Shown piece after piece: positions 1-7,555 of a DNA stretch of 64,000 nucleotides. The stretch is taken from contig NZ_CP108055.1 of assembly GCF_036174265.1 (NCBI RefSeq), positions 1,426,001-1,490,000 of the forward strand, given 5' to 3'. Numbering within the stretch: position 1 is the stretch's first letter; each line of letters starts with the position of its first letter. Made by a program: the position numbers and the translations under genes. A model generated the notes under the pieces. The model did no database searches. It worked only from the letters and a program-made list of their open reading frames with translations, and was not told the origin of the DNA. This DNA comes from Streptomyces sp. NBC_00285 (GTDB lineage Bacteria > Actinomycetota > Actinomycetes > Streptomycetales > Streptomycetaceae).

Positions 1-84
1 CTCACAGTCACAGCCTGATTCCGCTTCGTTGTCAGTCCCGTGGTGCAGACTCCGATCAGCTGACACTTCGCCTGGGGAGGACAC

Positions 85-2112
85 GTGTTCACGGGGATGG
101 ACGAGGTCGACTGGGCCTCACTGCGCCATGCGTACGGCAGTGCGGAGGATGTGCCCGGGCTGCTGCGGGGGCTCGCCTCCACGGACCCGGTCGAACGGGA
201 GACGGCCCTCGACGGGATGTACGGCGCAGTGCACCACCAGGGAGACGTGTACGACTCGACACTGGCCTGCGTTCCCTTCCTGCTCGCGCTCGTGGCGAGC
301 GGGCAGGTGGCGGACCGGGCCGGCATCGTCGAACTCGTCGTCAGCATCGGGGCGGAGAGCGAGGGGCCCGACAGCGGTGTCGAGAGCGTTCTCTGCACGC
401 GGGCCCAGGTCGGCGTGCGCGCCGGCGCCGAGGTCTTCGTCCGGCTGACGGGGGACGCCGACCCCTCCGTCCGCCGGGCCGCCCCGGAAGCACTCGTCAG
501 GTTCCTCGACGAACCGGCCCGGGTGCTCGGCCTGTTGCGTGAGCGCTTCGCGCTGGAGCCGGACGACGAGGTCCTGCTCGCCCTCACCGAGAGCCTGGGC
601 CTTTTCGTCCGGCGGCATCCCGGGCACGCGGCCGAGGCACTGGAGGTGCTGAAGGCGCGCAGTTCCGCGCCGAACCGCCCCGGGGTACGGCTCACCGCCC
701 TCGGTCAGCTCGCCGTCTGCGCTCCCGACAAGCTTCCGCCCGACCTCGTGGAGATCGCCGTCGGGCTGCTGAGGGAGCGGTCCGCGCGGCGGCCCACCCG
801 ACGCGACGGTGCCGACTGCCCCCACTCCGACACGCTCGTGGGCCGGCTGCGGCGGCTGCGGCCCTCGGACGAGGAGGGCTCGCAGTTGCTGCGGACCCTG
901 CACCGCGGGCTCGGTCACCGGATCGACACGCGCAAGGCCCTTCTCCAGGGGCAGTTGACCAGTCCGGACGCCGTCGACCGGTGCAACGCCGTATGGATGT
1001 CGGCGGGGCTCTTCGGTGAGTGGCGCGCCGACTGGGCCCAGCCCATCGCCCTCATCGGCGCCCAACTGGACTCCGAGGACGGCAGGTTGCGCGACGCCGC
1101 GGTGTCCGTCCTGGTGGATCTCTTCAGCCTGGCCGCTCCCGCCGCCGACGACCTGGCGGCCCTGGTGACCTCCCGGCCCGACCTGTGGGTGCGACGGTGG
1201 GAGCACGGGGCACCGACACTGGGGGATCCGCTCAAAGCCCTCGCCAGGAGCGGGGATCCCCGCGCCACGCCGGTCCTGTCCGAGGTGCTGGCCGGACGGA
1301 TCGTCCCCGCCGACCTGGGGTTGGTGATCGGCCATCTCGGCTCGGCCGGGGCCCCGCTCGCGCCGGAGCTGCGTCGCAGGCTGGAACAGATTCCGCCGGA
1401 CTCCCCCAGGATCTACGAACGCGCTGTACCGCTGATGTCGGCCCTCACCGCGCTGGGCGACGAGGGAGCCGTACCGGGTGTGCTGCGGCTCCTACGGGAG
1501 ATGCCGGCTGGGCTGCGGCTGCGGGACACCGTGGTGGAGCCGGCGCTCCAGGCGCTCGGCACGTTCGGGGCCGCGGAGGCGTCCGAGGTCATACCGGTAC
1601 TGCGTGAGCTGCTGGAGACGGAGCATGCGGCCGCTGCCGCCGGAGCGCTGTGGTCCGTGGAGGGGGACGTGACGGCCGTACTGCCCGTGCTGATCGGCGA
1701 GTTGACGCAGGGACCGCGTCGGCAACAGGCCGCTGCGGAGCTTCTGGCACGGCTCGGGCCGGCGGCGGGCCCGGCACTGCCGGGCCTGCGGCGGATGCTT
1801 CGGACTGGGGAGCCGTGGGCACGGGTGTCCGCCGCGAGTGCGGTGTGGCGGATCGGCGGGGACGAGGACCTGGCCGCACCGGTTCTGCGAGCCGCGTGGA
1901 CGGAGAATCCGTCCACGCGCCGGACCGTCACCGCCTGCCTTGCCGCCCTGGGTCCTGCCGGTGCTCCACTTCACGATCTTCTGCGTGCGGAGCTGGCCGC
2001 TCGCCGACGGCATCTGGCATCGCCCTCCGATGGGCACGTCAGCCATGACGTACTGGGCGACGAGCAGCTGCTGCAGGCCTGCGGGGAGGCACTGGCACCG
2101 GCCGGCGCATAG
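85..2112 (+). CDS. HEAT-repeat protein
   Basis: A 675-residue soluble protein built almost wholly of short paired helices rich in Ala, Leu, Arg and Asp, with recurring segments of the kind D-P-S-V-R-R-A-A-P-E-A-L-V typical of HEAT repeats (for example around residues 130-145 and 560-620). No signal peptide, membrane span or catalytic motif is visible. HEAT solenoids usually act as protein-protein scaffolds, and the partner cannot be told from sequence. The GTG start is chosen because GGGGAGG lies just upstream; an in-frame ATG four codons later has no spaced ribosome site. The gene is monocistronic: it ends at a strong hairpin and converges on the next gene. Function unknown. Confidence 0.85.
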   Translation: MFTGMDEVDWASLRHAYGSAEDVPGLLRGLASTDPVERETALDGMYGAVHHQGDVYDSTLACVPFLLALVASGQVADRAGIVELVVSIGAESEGPDSGVESVLCTRAQVGVRAGAEVFVRLTGDADPSVRRAAPEALVRFLDEPARVLGLLRERFALEPDDEVLLALTESLGLFVRRHPGHAAEALEVLKARSSAPNRPGVRLTALGQLAVCAPDKLPPDLVEIAVGLLRERSARRPTRRDGADCPHSDTLVGRLRRLRPSDEEGSQLLRTLHRGLGHRIDTRKALLQGQLTSPDAVDRCNAVWMSAGLFGEWRADWAQPIALIGAQLDSEDGRLRDAAVSVLVDLFSLAAPAADDLAALVTSRPDLWVRRWEHGAPTLGDPLKALARSGDPRATPVLSEVLAGRIVPADLGLVIGHLGSAGAPLAPELRRRLEQIPPDSPRIYERAVPLMSALTALGDEGAVPGVLRLLREMPAGLRLRDTVVEPALQALGTFGAAEASEVIPVLRELLETEHAAAAAGALWSVEGDVTAVLPVLIGELTQGPRRQQAAAELLARLGPAAGPALPGLRRMLRTGEPWARVSAASAVWRIGGDEDLAAPVLRAAWTENPSTRRTVTACLAALGPAGAPLHDLLRAELAARRRHLASPSDGHVSHDVLGDEQLLQACGEALAPAGA

Positions 2113-2135
2113 GCCGCGAGCGGGGAGAGCGGCGG

Positions 2136-2172
2136 GCCGGCGGTGACCCATCGACGGTGCGTCACCGCCGGC
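2136..2172. terminator. Bidirectional hairpin between convergent genes
   Basis: A perfect 12-bp inverted repeat, GCCGGCGGTGAC with its complement, encloses a 13-nt loop between the HEAT-repeat gene and the convergent membrane-protein gene. There is no T-tract, as is common for Streptomyces terminators. Confidence 0.7.
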
Positions 2173-2201
2173 TCACGTCACGCCGGCCCCGCGCGCCGTT
2201 C

Positions 2202-2789
2202 CTACCGCCCGTCGGCCCGCCTTCCGCCCCACAGCGGCCCGAAGTACGCCCAGTCCGCGTTCCACTGGTCCAGGCGGCGGCGTTCCATGCGGCCACGGAG
2301 GACCCGGCCGCCCACGAACGGGACGGCCGCGGTGCTGAAGCCGACCAGAATGCCGATCATCGCGGCGCGGATCCGGGCCTGGCCCTGGGTGGCGGGCTGG
2401 GTCATCAGACGCCCCTGGGCGTCCGTCCAGACGGTGACCGGCGTGCCCTGGACACTGCCGGGGTCGACGCGCACCTGGCCCGTGTGGGCCGACCCGTCGC
2501 CCCCGGTCCAGGCCACCTCACCCCACACCCGCTCGCCGCTCGACGTGCCCGGGTCGGCCGTACCGGGCGCCTGCTCGGACAGCCGGGCGACCACGGGCCG
2601 CCATTCCACGCGCTCCAGCGCCAGCTGGTGCTCGACGGACCGGTCGACCACCAGTCCCGCCACCACCCCGGCCAGCACGGTGAGCAGCCAGGCACCGAGC
2701 ACGACCCACGCCTCGACGGTGTCGGCGCGGCGCCTGAGCGGATTGCGCCGCCACCGCCACAGCCAGACCTTGTGACCACGGAACGCCAT
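2202..2789 (-). CDS. Small two-TM membrane protein (Rv1733c-like)
   Basis: About 195 residues from the chosen ATG. A basic N-terminus (W-L-W-R-W-R-R-N-P-L-R-R-R) precedes a first hydrophobic span (WVVLGAWLLTVLAGVVAGLV), then an extracytoplasmic domain of about 90 residues containing V-x-V-W-T-D-A-Q-G-R and a second span near the C-terminus (IRAAMIGILVGFSTAAVPFV). This arrangement matches the Rv1733c-type actinobacterial transmembrane family, whose function is unknown. The open frame extends to 2930, but AGGAGG at 2799-2804 sits 9 nt before the ATG at 2789 and favours that start. It converges with the HEAT gene and diverges from the BNR protein gene. Confidence 0.75.
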   Translation of the reverse strand: MAFRGHKVWLWRWRRNPLRRRADTVEAWVVLGAWLLTVLAGVVAGLVVDRSVEHQLALERVEWRPVVARLSEQAPGTADPGTSSGERVWGEVAWTGGDGSAHTGQVRVDPGSVQGTPVTVWTDAQGRLMTQPATQGQARIRAAMIGILVGFSTAAVPFVGGRVLRGRMERRRLDQWNADWAYFGPLWGGRRADGR

Positions 2790-3074
2790 CGAGGGCATCC
2801 TCCTCATGAGCGACGGGCGCATGAACATGCCGGACCGACCTCCCATACGGGAGAGCCGACCTCGATGCTCACGGCTCACGGCGAGTTCTCCGTCACGACG
2901 GTCCCACCGGTCGGCTCTCGCTGCGGTCATCTTGCCGAAAGCCGCCCCGAAATCGCGGCGGCCCGTTACCCTCGCCGCCCTGACCTGCGGTGAAGCCCTT
3001 TCCAGAGGTGACTGTCAGTGCCGGGGTGCAGACTGGCCGGTGTCTGGGACAAAGACGTCACGGAGGAGATCGGT

Positions 3075-4160
3075 ATGACCGAAAAGCTGCTTGCCGTGGG
3101 GACGCGCAAGGGCCTGTTCATCGGGCGCGAGCGCGGCGGCACCTGGGAGTTCGACGAGAGCCCGTACTTCAATGCGCAGGCCGTGTACTCGGTCGCGATC
3201 GACACCCGGGGCGAGCGCCCGCGGCTGCTGGCCGGCGGCGACAGCGCGCACTGGGGCCCGTCGGTGTTCCACTCCGACGACCTGGGACGCACCTGGACGG
3301 AGCCCGCCCAGCCCGCGGTGAAGTTCCCGAAGGACACCGAGGCCTCCCTGGAGCGGGTCTGGCAACTGCACCCGGCGGCCGCCGAACCGAATGTGGTGTA
3401 CGCGGGTACGGAGCCGGCCGCGCTGTACCGCTCCGAGGACCGAGGTGAGAGCTTCGAGCTCGTCCGGCCCCTGTGGGAGCATCCGACCCGTTCGAAGTGG
3501 GTGCCGGGCGGCGGCGGTGAGGGCCTGCACACCGTCCTGACCGACAAGCGGGATCCGCGCGCGGTGACGGTGGCCGTCTCCACGGCCGGGGTGTTCCGCA
3601 CCAAGGACGGCGGTGCGAGCTGGGAGCCCGCCAACTCCGGTGTCTCGGCGGTGTTCCTGCCCGACCCGGACCCGGAGTTCGGCCAGTGCGTGCACAAGGT
3701 CGCCCGGGACGCGGCCGACCCGGACCGGCTGTACCTCCAGAACCACTGGGGTGTGTACAGAAGCGACGACGCGGGGACGCACTGGACGGACATCGGCGAG
3801 GGCCTGCCGTCCACCTTCGGCTTCGCGGCGGCCACGCATCCCCGCCGCGGTGACACGGCGTACGTCTTCCCGATCAACGCCGACGCGGACCGGGTCCCGG
3901 CAGACCACCGATGTCGGGTCTTCCGCACATCGGATGCGGGCAGGAGCTGGGAGCCGCTCACCGCCGGGCTGCCGCAGGAGGACCACTACGGCACGGTGCT
4001 GCGCGACGCGATGTGCACGGACGACGCGGACCCGGCCGGCGTGTACTTCGGCAACCGCAACGGCGAGGTGTACGCCTCGGCCGACGACGGCGACAGCTGG
4101 CGGCAGTTGGCCTCGCATCTGCCGGACGTGCTGTGTGTGCGGGCGGCGGTGGTCGCATGA
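3075..4160 (+). CDS. BNR/Asp-box beta-propeller protein (sialidase-like fold)
   Basis: A protein of 361 residues with six Asp-box motifs of the form S-x-D-x-G-x-x-W (HSDDLGRTW, RSEDRGESF, TKDGGASW, RSDDAGTHW, TSDAGRSW, SADDGDSW) spread along its length, as in six-bladed sialidase or Vps10-like propellers. There is no signal peptide, so it is probably cytoplasmic. The arginine triad of true sialidases is not evident, so the label glycosidase would be unsafe. The ATG at 3075 is chosen over the longer frame at 3018 because GGAGGAG precedes it. The stop codon overlaps an ATG (ATGA at 4157-4160) that opens only a 13-codon frame, perhaps a lost coupled gene. Its link to the neighbouring carbohydrate locus is positional only. 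Confidence 0.85.
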   Translation: MTEKLLAVGTRKGLFIGRERGGTWEFDESPYFNAQAVYSVAIDTRGERPRLLAGGDSAHWGPSVFHSDDLGRTWTEPAQPAVKFPKDTEASLERVWQLHPAAAEPNVVYAGTEPAALYRSEDRGESFELVRPLWEHPTRSKWVPGGGGEGLHTVLTDKRDPRAVTVAVSTAGVFRTKDGGASWEPANSGVSAVFLPDPDPEFGQCVHKVARDAADPDRLYLQNHWGVYRSDDAGTHWTDIGEGLPSTFGFAAATHPRRGDTAYVFPINADADRVPADHRCRVFRTSDAGRSWEPLTAGLPQEDHYGTVLRDAMCTDDADPAGVYFGNRNGEVYASADDGDSWRQLASHLPDVLCVRAAVVA

Positions 4161-4266
4161 CCCGGACCGGTTACGGGCGGGCCCCGGCCGCCGGTTGAAC
4201 TCCGGCACCAGTCGGCTCGGCCCGCGGTCAGGACAACGGGTGGCAGCCGATTCCAGGCTCCTTCTT

Positions 4267-5298
4267 TCAGGGGCGGGGGCGGGTCGTCGATGTTCGCACC
4301 ACGAGCGTTGGCGGGATGACGATGTGAGGTGTGAGGTCGACCGCCGGGAGCCCCGCGTCGGGGTCGCCGACGATCTCGACCAGCATGTGCAGGGCACGCC
4401 TGCCGAGTTCGTCGAAATCCTGGCGGACGCTGGTCAGGGAAGGACCGAAGTACTCGGTCTCCGGCATGTCGTCGAAACCGACGACGCTGATGTCCTCGGG
4501 GACCCGGAGCCCGGCCCACTGCAGGGCCCGCAGCAGCCCGAGAGCCATATGGTCGTTGGCGCAGAGCACCGCCGTGACATCGGGGGCGACGGCGAACCGC
4601 TGACCGAGCTCGTATCCGGTGCGGGCCGTCCAGTCCGCGCCGACGAGCGGTTCGGTCACGGGAGCGCCCCGCTTGTTCAGGGTGTCGCGCCATCCGGTCT
4701 CACGCTCCTGCGCGTCGAGCCAGGAACGCGGCCCGACCAGGTGGTGCACCGTGCGATGGCCGAGGTCGAGCAGGTAGTTGGTGGCGAGTTCGGCACCGGC
4801 CGCGTTGTCCACGGCGACCGAAGCCAGTGTGCTGTGGGTGCCGCAGCCGACCGCGACCAGGGGCACGTCAGACGGTACGTTCGCCAGCGCGCCGACCGCC
4901 GAGGTCTGCGGCGCGATCACGATGATTCCCTCGACGCCCTGGTCCCGGAGCCGGTCCACGGCGTCCAGCACCGAACGCCGGTCGAGCGTGCCGACAGCGG
5001 CCACGGTGACGAAGTAGTCGTGCTGTCTGGCCGCCTGCTCGATGCCGTAGAGCATGCAAGCGGGGCCGTACAGCGTGGTGTTGAAGCTGATCACACCCAG
5101 GGTGCGGGTGCGGCGGGTCGCCAGGGTGCGGGCGGCGGCGTTGGGGCGGTAGCCGAGTTCGCGGACCGCGACACGCACCCGGTCCCGGGTGGTGGGCCGC
5201 ACGTTCGGGTGGTCGTTGAGGACCCGCGAGACGGTCTGGTGCGAGACGCCTGCGAGCCGGGCCACGTCGGCCATCACCGGTGCGCGATCCCCGTCCAT
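4267..5298 (-). CDS. LacI-family transcriptional regulator
   Basis: A 343-residue repressor. The N-terminal LacI helix-turn-helix with hinge helix is plain (VMADVARLAGVSHQTVSRVL, then RPTTRDRVRVAVRELGYRPNAAAR at about residues 35-60), followed by a periplasmic-binding-protein-like effector domain (TLGVISF ... VVGFDDMPETEYFGPSLTSV). AGGAGGTGG lies directly before the ATG at 5298; the longer frame starting at 5313 would put that ribosome site inside the gene. It is divergent from the GH54 arabinofuranosidase gene, and the shared 540-bp intergenic region has two related operator candidates, one in front of each gene. The likely role is autoregulated repression of arabinoside-degrading genes with an arabinose- or oligosaccharide-type inducer. 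The inducer is inferred from the neighbours. Confidence 0.93.
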   Translation of the reverse strand: MDGDRAPVMADVARLAGVSHQTVSRVLNDHPNVRPTTRDRVRVAVRELGYRPNAAARTLATRRTRTLGVISFNTTLYGPACMLYGIEQAARQHDYFVTVAAVGTLDRRSVLDAVDRLRDQGVEGIIVIAPQTSAVGALANVPSDVPLVAVGCGTHSTLASVAVDNAAGAELATNYLLDLGHRTVHHLVGPRSWLDAQERETGWRDTLNKRGAPVTEPLVGADWTARTGYELGQRFAVAPDVTAVLCANDHMALGLLRALQWAGLRVPEDISVVGFDDMPETEYFGPSLTSVRQDFDELGRRALHMLVEIVGDPDAGLPAVDLTPHIVIPPTLVVRTSTTRPRP

Positions 5299-5371
5299 GG
5301 TCCACCTCCTCACACGCCGTCATTCTGCCGGTCGGGCGCCACTGCGGTGGGTGCAGCACGCCGTGAACGAA

Positions 5372-5387
5372 TTGTTAACGCACACAT
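5372..5387. promoter_or_regulatory. LacI-type operator candidate O1 (regulator side)
   Basis: TTGTTAACGCACACAT, 74 nt upstream of the LacI gene start. It matches the better palindrome O2 at 13 of 16 positions, although its own dyad symmetry is poor. This fits autoregulation. Confidence 0.5.
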
Positions 5388-5803
5388 GTCGGCGGTCAAG
5401 GTCGCACAGATCCCTCCATTTCGCGATCGCGCACCCCGCCTCAGGCACCAAAGACCTATCTGAGCTGGGGACTTCGACCATCTGAAGATCGCTGGCGCCA
5501 CGGCTGCACCCGTGAGTAAACAGACCGCACAGCTTTTGTTTCCGCACTTTTGACTGTTCCACAGTGTTGACCGGGCATTCATCCGGCCGTAAAAAGGCGG
5601 GGTTGCAAGGCCGGGTCCTTCGCTCGCTCACCTCGCGAGAACGGCACGCGTTCACGTCCCCAGACCGGACCGGTCCACCGCTCTGAACTGCGGTGAAACC
5701 ACGGCAGCACTGCTCGACCGGAGCAGGATGCCGCAGTCCGGCCCCACACTGGTCGCCTTTCAGGTACGGCGCTCGAACTAGCGACGGCACCCGAGGGCCA
5801 ACG

Positions 5804-5819
5804 TTGTTAGCGCTCACAA
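5804..5819. promoter_or_regulatory. LacI-type operator candidate O2 (GH54 side)
   Basis: TTGTTAGCGCTCACAA is symmetric at 14 of 16 positions around the AGCGCT core typical of LacI-family operators. It ends 22 nt before the GTG of the GH54 gene, between promoter and ribosome site, where bound repressor would block transcription. Confidence 0.7.
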
Positions 5820-5841
5820 TGAACGACGGAAGAGGTTCACA

Positions 5842-7350
5842 GTGAAAGGTCGAGTGACAGACCGACGCCTGAGAGGGCTCCTGCTGACCGTGGGAGCGGT
5901 CCTCACCCTCCTCGCGGGCGCCCTCGCCGGGATCGTCGGCGTCGCGGGCACCGCCCAGGCCGCTTCGTCCCTGCCCTGCGACATCTACGCCTCCGCGGGC
6001 ACACCGTGCGCGGCGGCGCACAGCACCACGCGGGCGCTCTACGCCTCGTACAGCGGCCACCTCTACCAGGTCAAGCGCGCCTCGGACTCCGCCACCACCG
6101 ACATCGGCGTCCTCAGCGCCGGCGGCTACGCCAACGCCGCGACACAGGACTCCTTCTGCTCCGGCACGACCTGCATCATCACCAAGATCTACGACCAGAG
6201 CTCCCACCACAACGACCTCACCGTCGAGGGGCCGGGCGGCAACGGCGGACAGGACGTCGGCGCCATCGCCAACGCCCTGCCGGTCACGGTCGGCGGCCAC
6301 AAGGCGTACGGCATCTTCGTGAACGCCGGCGTCGGTTACCGCGACAACACCACCACGGGCATCGCCACCGGCAGCTCCCCCGAGGGCGCCTACATGGTGA
6401 CCAGCGGCCACCACGTGAACAACCGGTGCTGCTTCGACTACGGCAACGCCGAGACGTCCGGCAACGACACCGGCAACGGCCACATGGACGCGATCAACTT
6501 CGGCACGGAGTGCTGGTTCTCGTGCTCCGGCGCCGGATCGGGACCCTGGGTCGAGGCGGACCTGGAGAACGGGCTGTTCTTCGGAGGCAACGGAGCCAAC
6601 TCGAACAACAAGGGCAACTCCAGCGAGTTCGTCACCGCCCTGGAGAAGAACAACGGCACGACCACCTACGCCATCAAGGGCGGCAACGCCCAGTCGGGCA
6701 GCCTGACCACCTGGTACAACGGGGCCCTGCCCAACCTCGGCGGATACACCCCGATGCACCTGGAAGGCGCCATCGTCCTCGGCACCGGCGGTGACAACAG
6801 CAACGGATCCGACGGGTCCTTCTTCGAAGGCGTCATGACCTCCGGGTATCCGACGGACGCCGCCGACAACGCCGTACAGGCCAACGTCACCTCCGTCGGC
6901 TACAGCACCCCGGCCGCGACGTTCCCGGTCGCCGGCACCGCCTACCGTCTGACCAACGTGAACAGCTCCAAGGTCCTCGACGCAGTGAACTGCGGGACGG
7001 CCAACGGCACCGCGATCGACCAGTGGGCCTCGCTCGGCAACACCTGCCAGCAGTGGAAGTTCGCCAGTGCGGGCAACGGCCACTACACGATCACCAACGT
7101 CAACAGCGGCACGGTCCTGGACGACAAGAACTGCGGGCAGTCCAACGGCACGGCCGTCCAGCTGTGGGCCTCGCTCGGCAACAACTGCCAGCAGTGGGAC
7201 GTCACCGCCGTCGGCAGCCACTACACCATCAGCAACGTCAACACCGGCATGGTGCTCGACGTGACGAACTGCGGAACGGCCAACGGCACCGCGGTCCGCC
7301 AGTGGCAGGAGCTCGACAACACCTGCCAGCAGTGGAACATCGCCCCCTGA
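5842..7350 (+). CDS. Secreted GH54 alpha-L-arabinofuranosidase with ricin-type lectin module
   Basis: 502 residues. A Sec signal peptide (basic start, hydrophobic stretch LLLTVGAVLTLLAGALAGIV, cleavage near AQA-AS) precedes a GH54 catalytic domain (about residues 42-350) with the family signatures LPCDIYASAGTPC, KIYDQS, DLENGLFFGG and GGDNSNGSDGSFFEGVMTSG. In the Aspergillus enzyme the Glu of DLENG and the Asp of GGDNS are the catalytic residues. The C-terminal 140 residues form a ricin-B/CBM13 trefoil with three QQW motifs; fungal AbfB enzymes carry CBM42 there instead. The enzyme should release arabinofuranosyl side chains from arabinan or arabinoxylan outside the cell. The GTG start has GGAAGAGG upstream, with operator O2 directly in front. 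Confidence 0.93.
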   Translation: MKGRVTDRRLRGLLLTVGAVLTLLAGALAGIVGVAGTAQAASSLPCDIYASAGTPCAAAHSTTRALYASYSGHLYQVKRASDSATTDIGVLSAGGYANAATQDSFCSGTTCIITKIYDQSSHHNDLTVEGPGGNGGQDVGAIANALPVTVGGHKAYGIFVNAGVGYRDNTTTGIATGSSPEGAYMVTSGHHVNNRCCFDYGNAETSGNDTGNGHMDAINFGTECWFSCSGAGSGPWVEADLENGLFFGGNGANSNNKGNSSEFVTALEKNNGTTTYAIKGGNAQSGSLTTWYNGALPNLGGYTPMHLEGAIVLGTGGDNSNGSDGSFFEGVMTSGYPTDAADNAVQANVTSVGYSTPAATFPVAGTAYRLTNVNSSKVLDAVNCGTANGTAIDQWASLGNTCQQWKFASAGNGHYTITNVNSGTVLDDKNCGQSNGTAVQLWASLGNNCQQWDVTAVGSHYTISNVNTGMVLDVTNCGTANGTAVRQWQELDNTCQQWNIAP

Positions 7351-7365
7351 CCGAGCGACCGACTC

Positions 7366-7407
7366 GCCGATGGCCCGCCGCCCCCTCCCCGGCGGCGGAC
7401 CATCGGC
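7366..7407 (+). terminator. Strong hairpin after GH54 gene
   Basis: GCCGATGG pairs with CCATCGGC, and after one mismatch a second 8-bp stem (CCGCCGCC with GGCGGCGG) closes an 8-nt pyrimidine loop. It lies 15 nt after the GH54 stop and could terminate or attenuate read-through into the GH51 gene. Confidence 0.65.
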
Positions 7408-7555
7408 CCGTCCCGGAGCGCTCTCACGCCGTCGCTCCCCGCGGAGCCGGCCGCCGCGCAAGGGACCTCAGCTCTCCTCCGGTCGCCCTCCTTGCTCCCG
7501 TCATGCCCTGCCTCTCAGCCATTTCGATCGACTCGTCTCGAAAAGGAACTGCCGC

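Larger units (their letters stand above)
5299..5841. other. Divergent regulatory intergenic region (543 bp)
   Basis: No convincing gene lies here; the 90-codon frame at 5310-5582 has unusual Cys/Asn-rich composition and no ribosome site. The region is less GC-rich than its flanks and holds two LacI-type operator candidates (5372-5387 and 5804-5819). A weak sigma70-like pair, TTGACC at 5567 and TAAAAA 17 nt later, points towards the GH54 gene but lies about 250 nt upstream of it. The length suggests extra regulatory sites that I cannot identify. Confidence 0.6.

Noticed and set aside
2157..2993. A 278-codon plus-strand frame over the small membrane protein
   Set aside because: It is low-complexity Pro/His/Arg-rich and antisense to a gene with clear membrane spans and a good ribosome site.
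3075..4160. True sialidase
   Set aside because: Asp boxes alone define the propeller; the arginine triad and catalytic Tyr/Glu/Asp of sialidases are not recognisable, and there is no signal peptide.
5310..5582. A 90-codon minus-strand frame in the LacI-GH54 intergenic region
   Set aside because: No ribosome site, unlike codon use, and it covers operator sequences; it is probably chance.
7415..7424. GGAGCGCTCT as a further LacI operator before GH51
   Set aside because: Only the short GAGCGCTC core is symmetric and the flanks do not match O1 or O2; such cores are frequent at this GC content.
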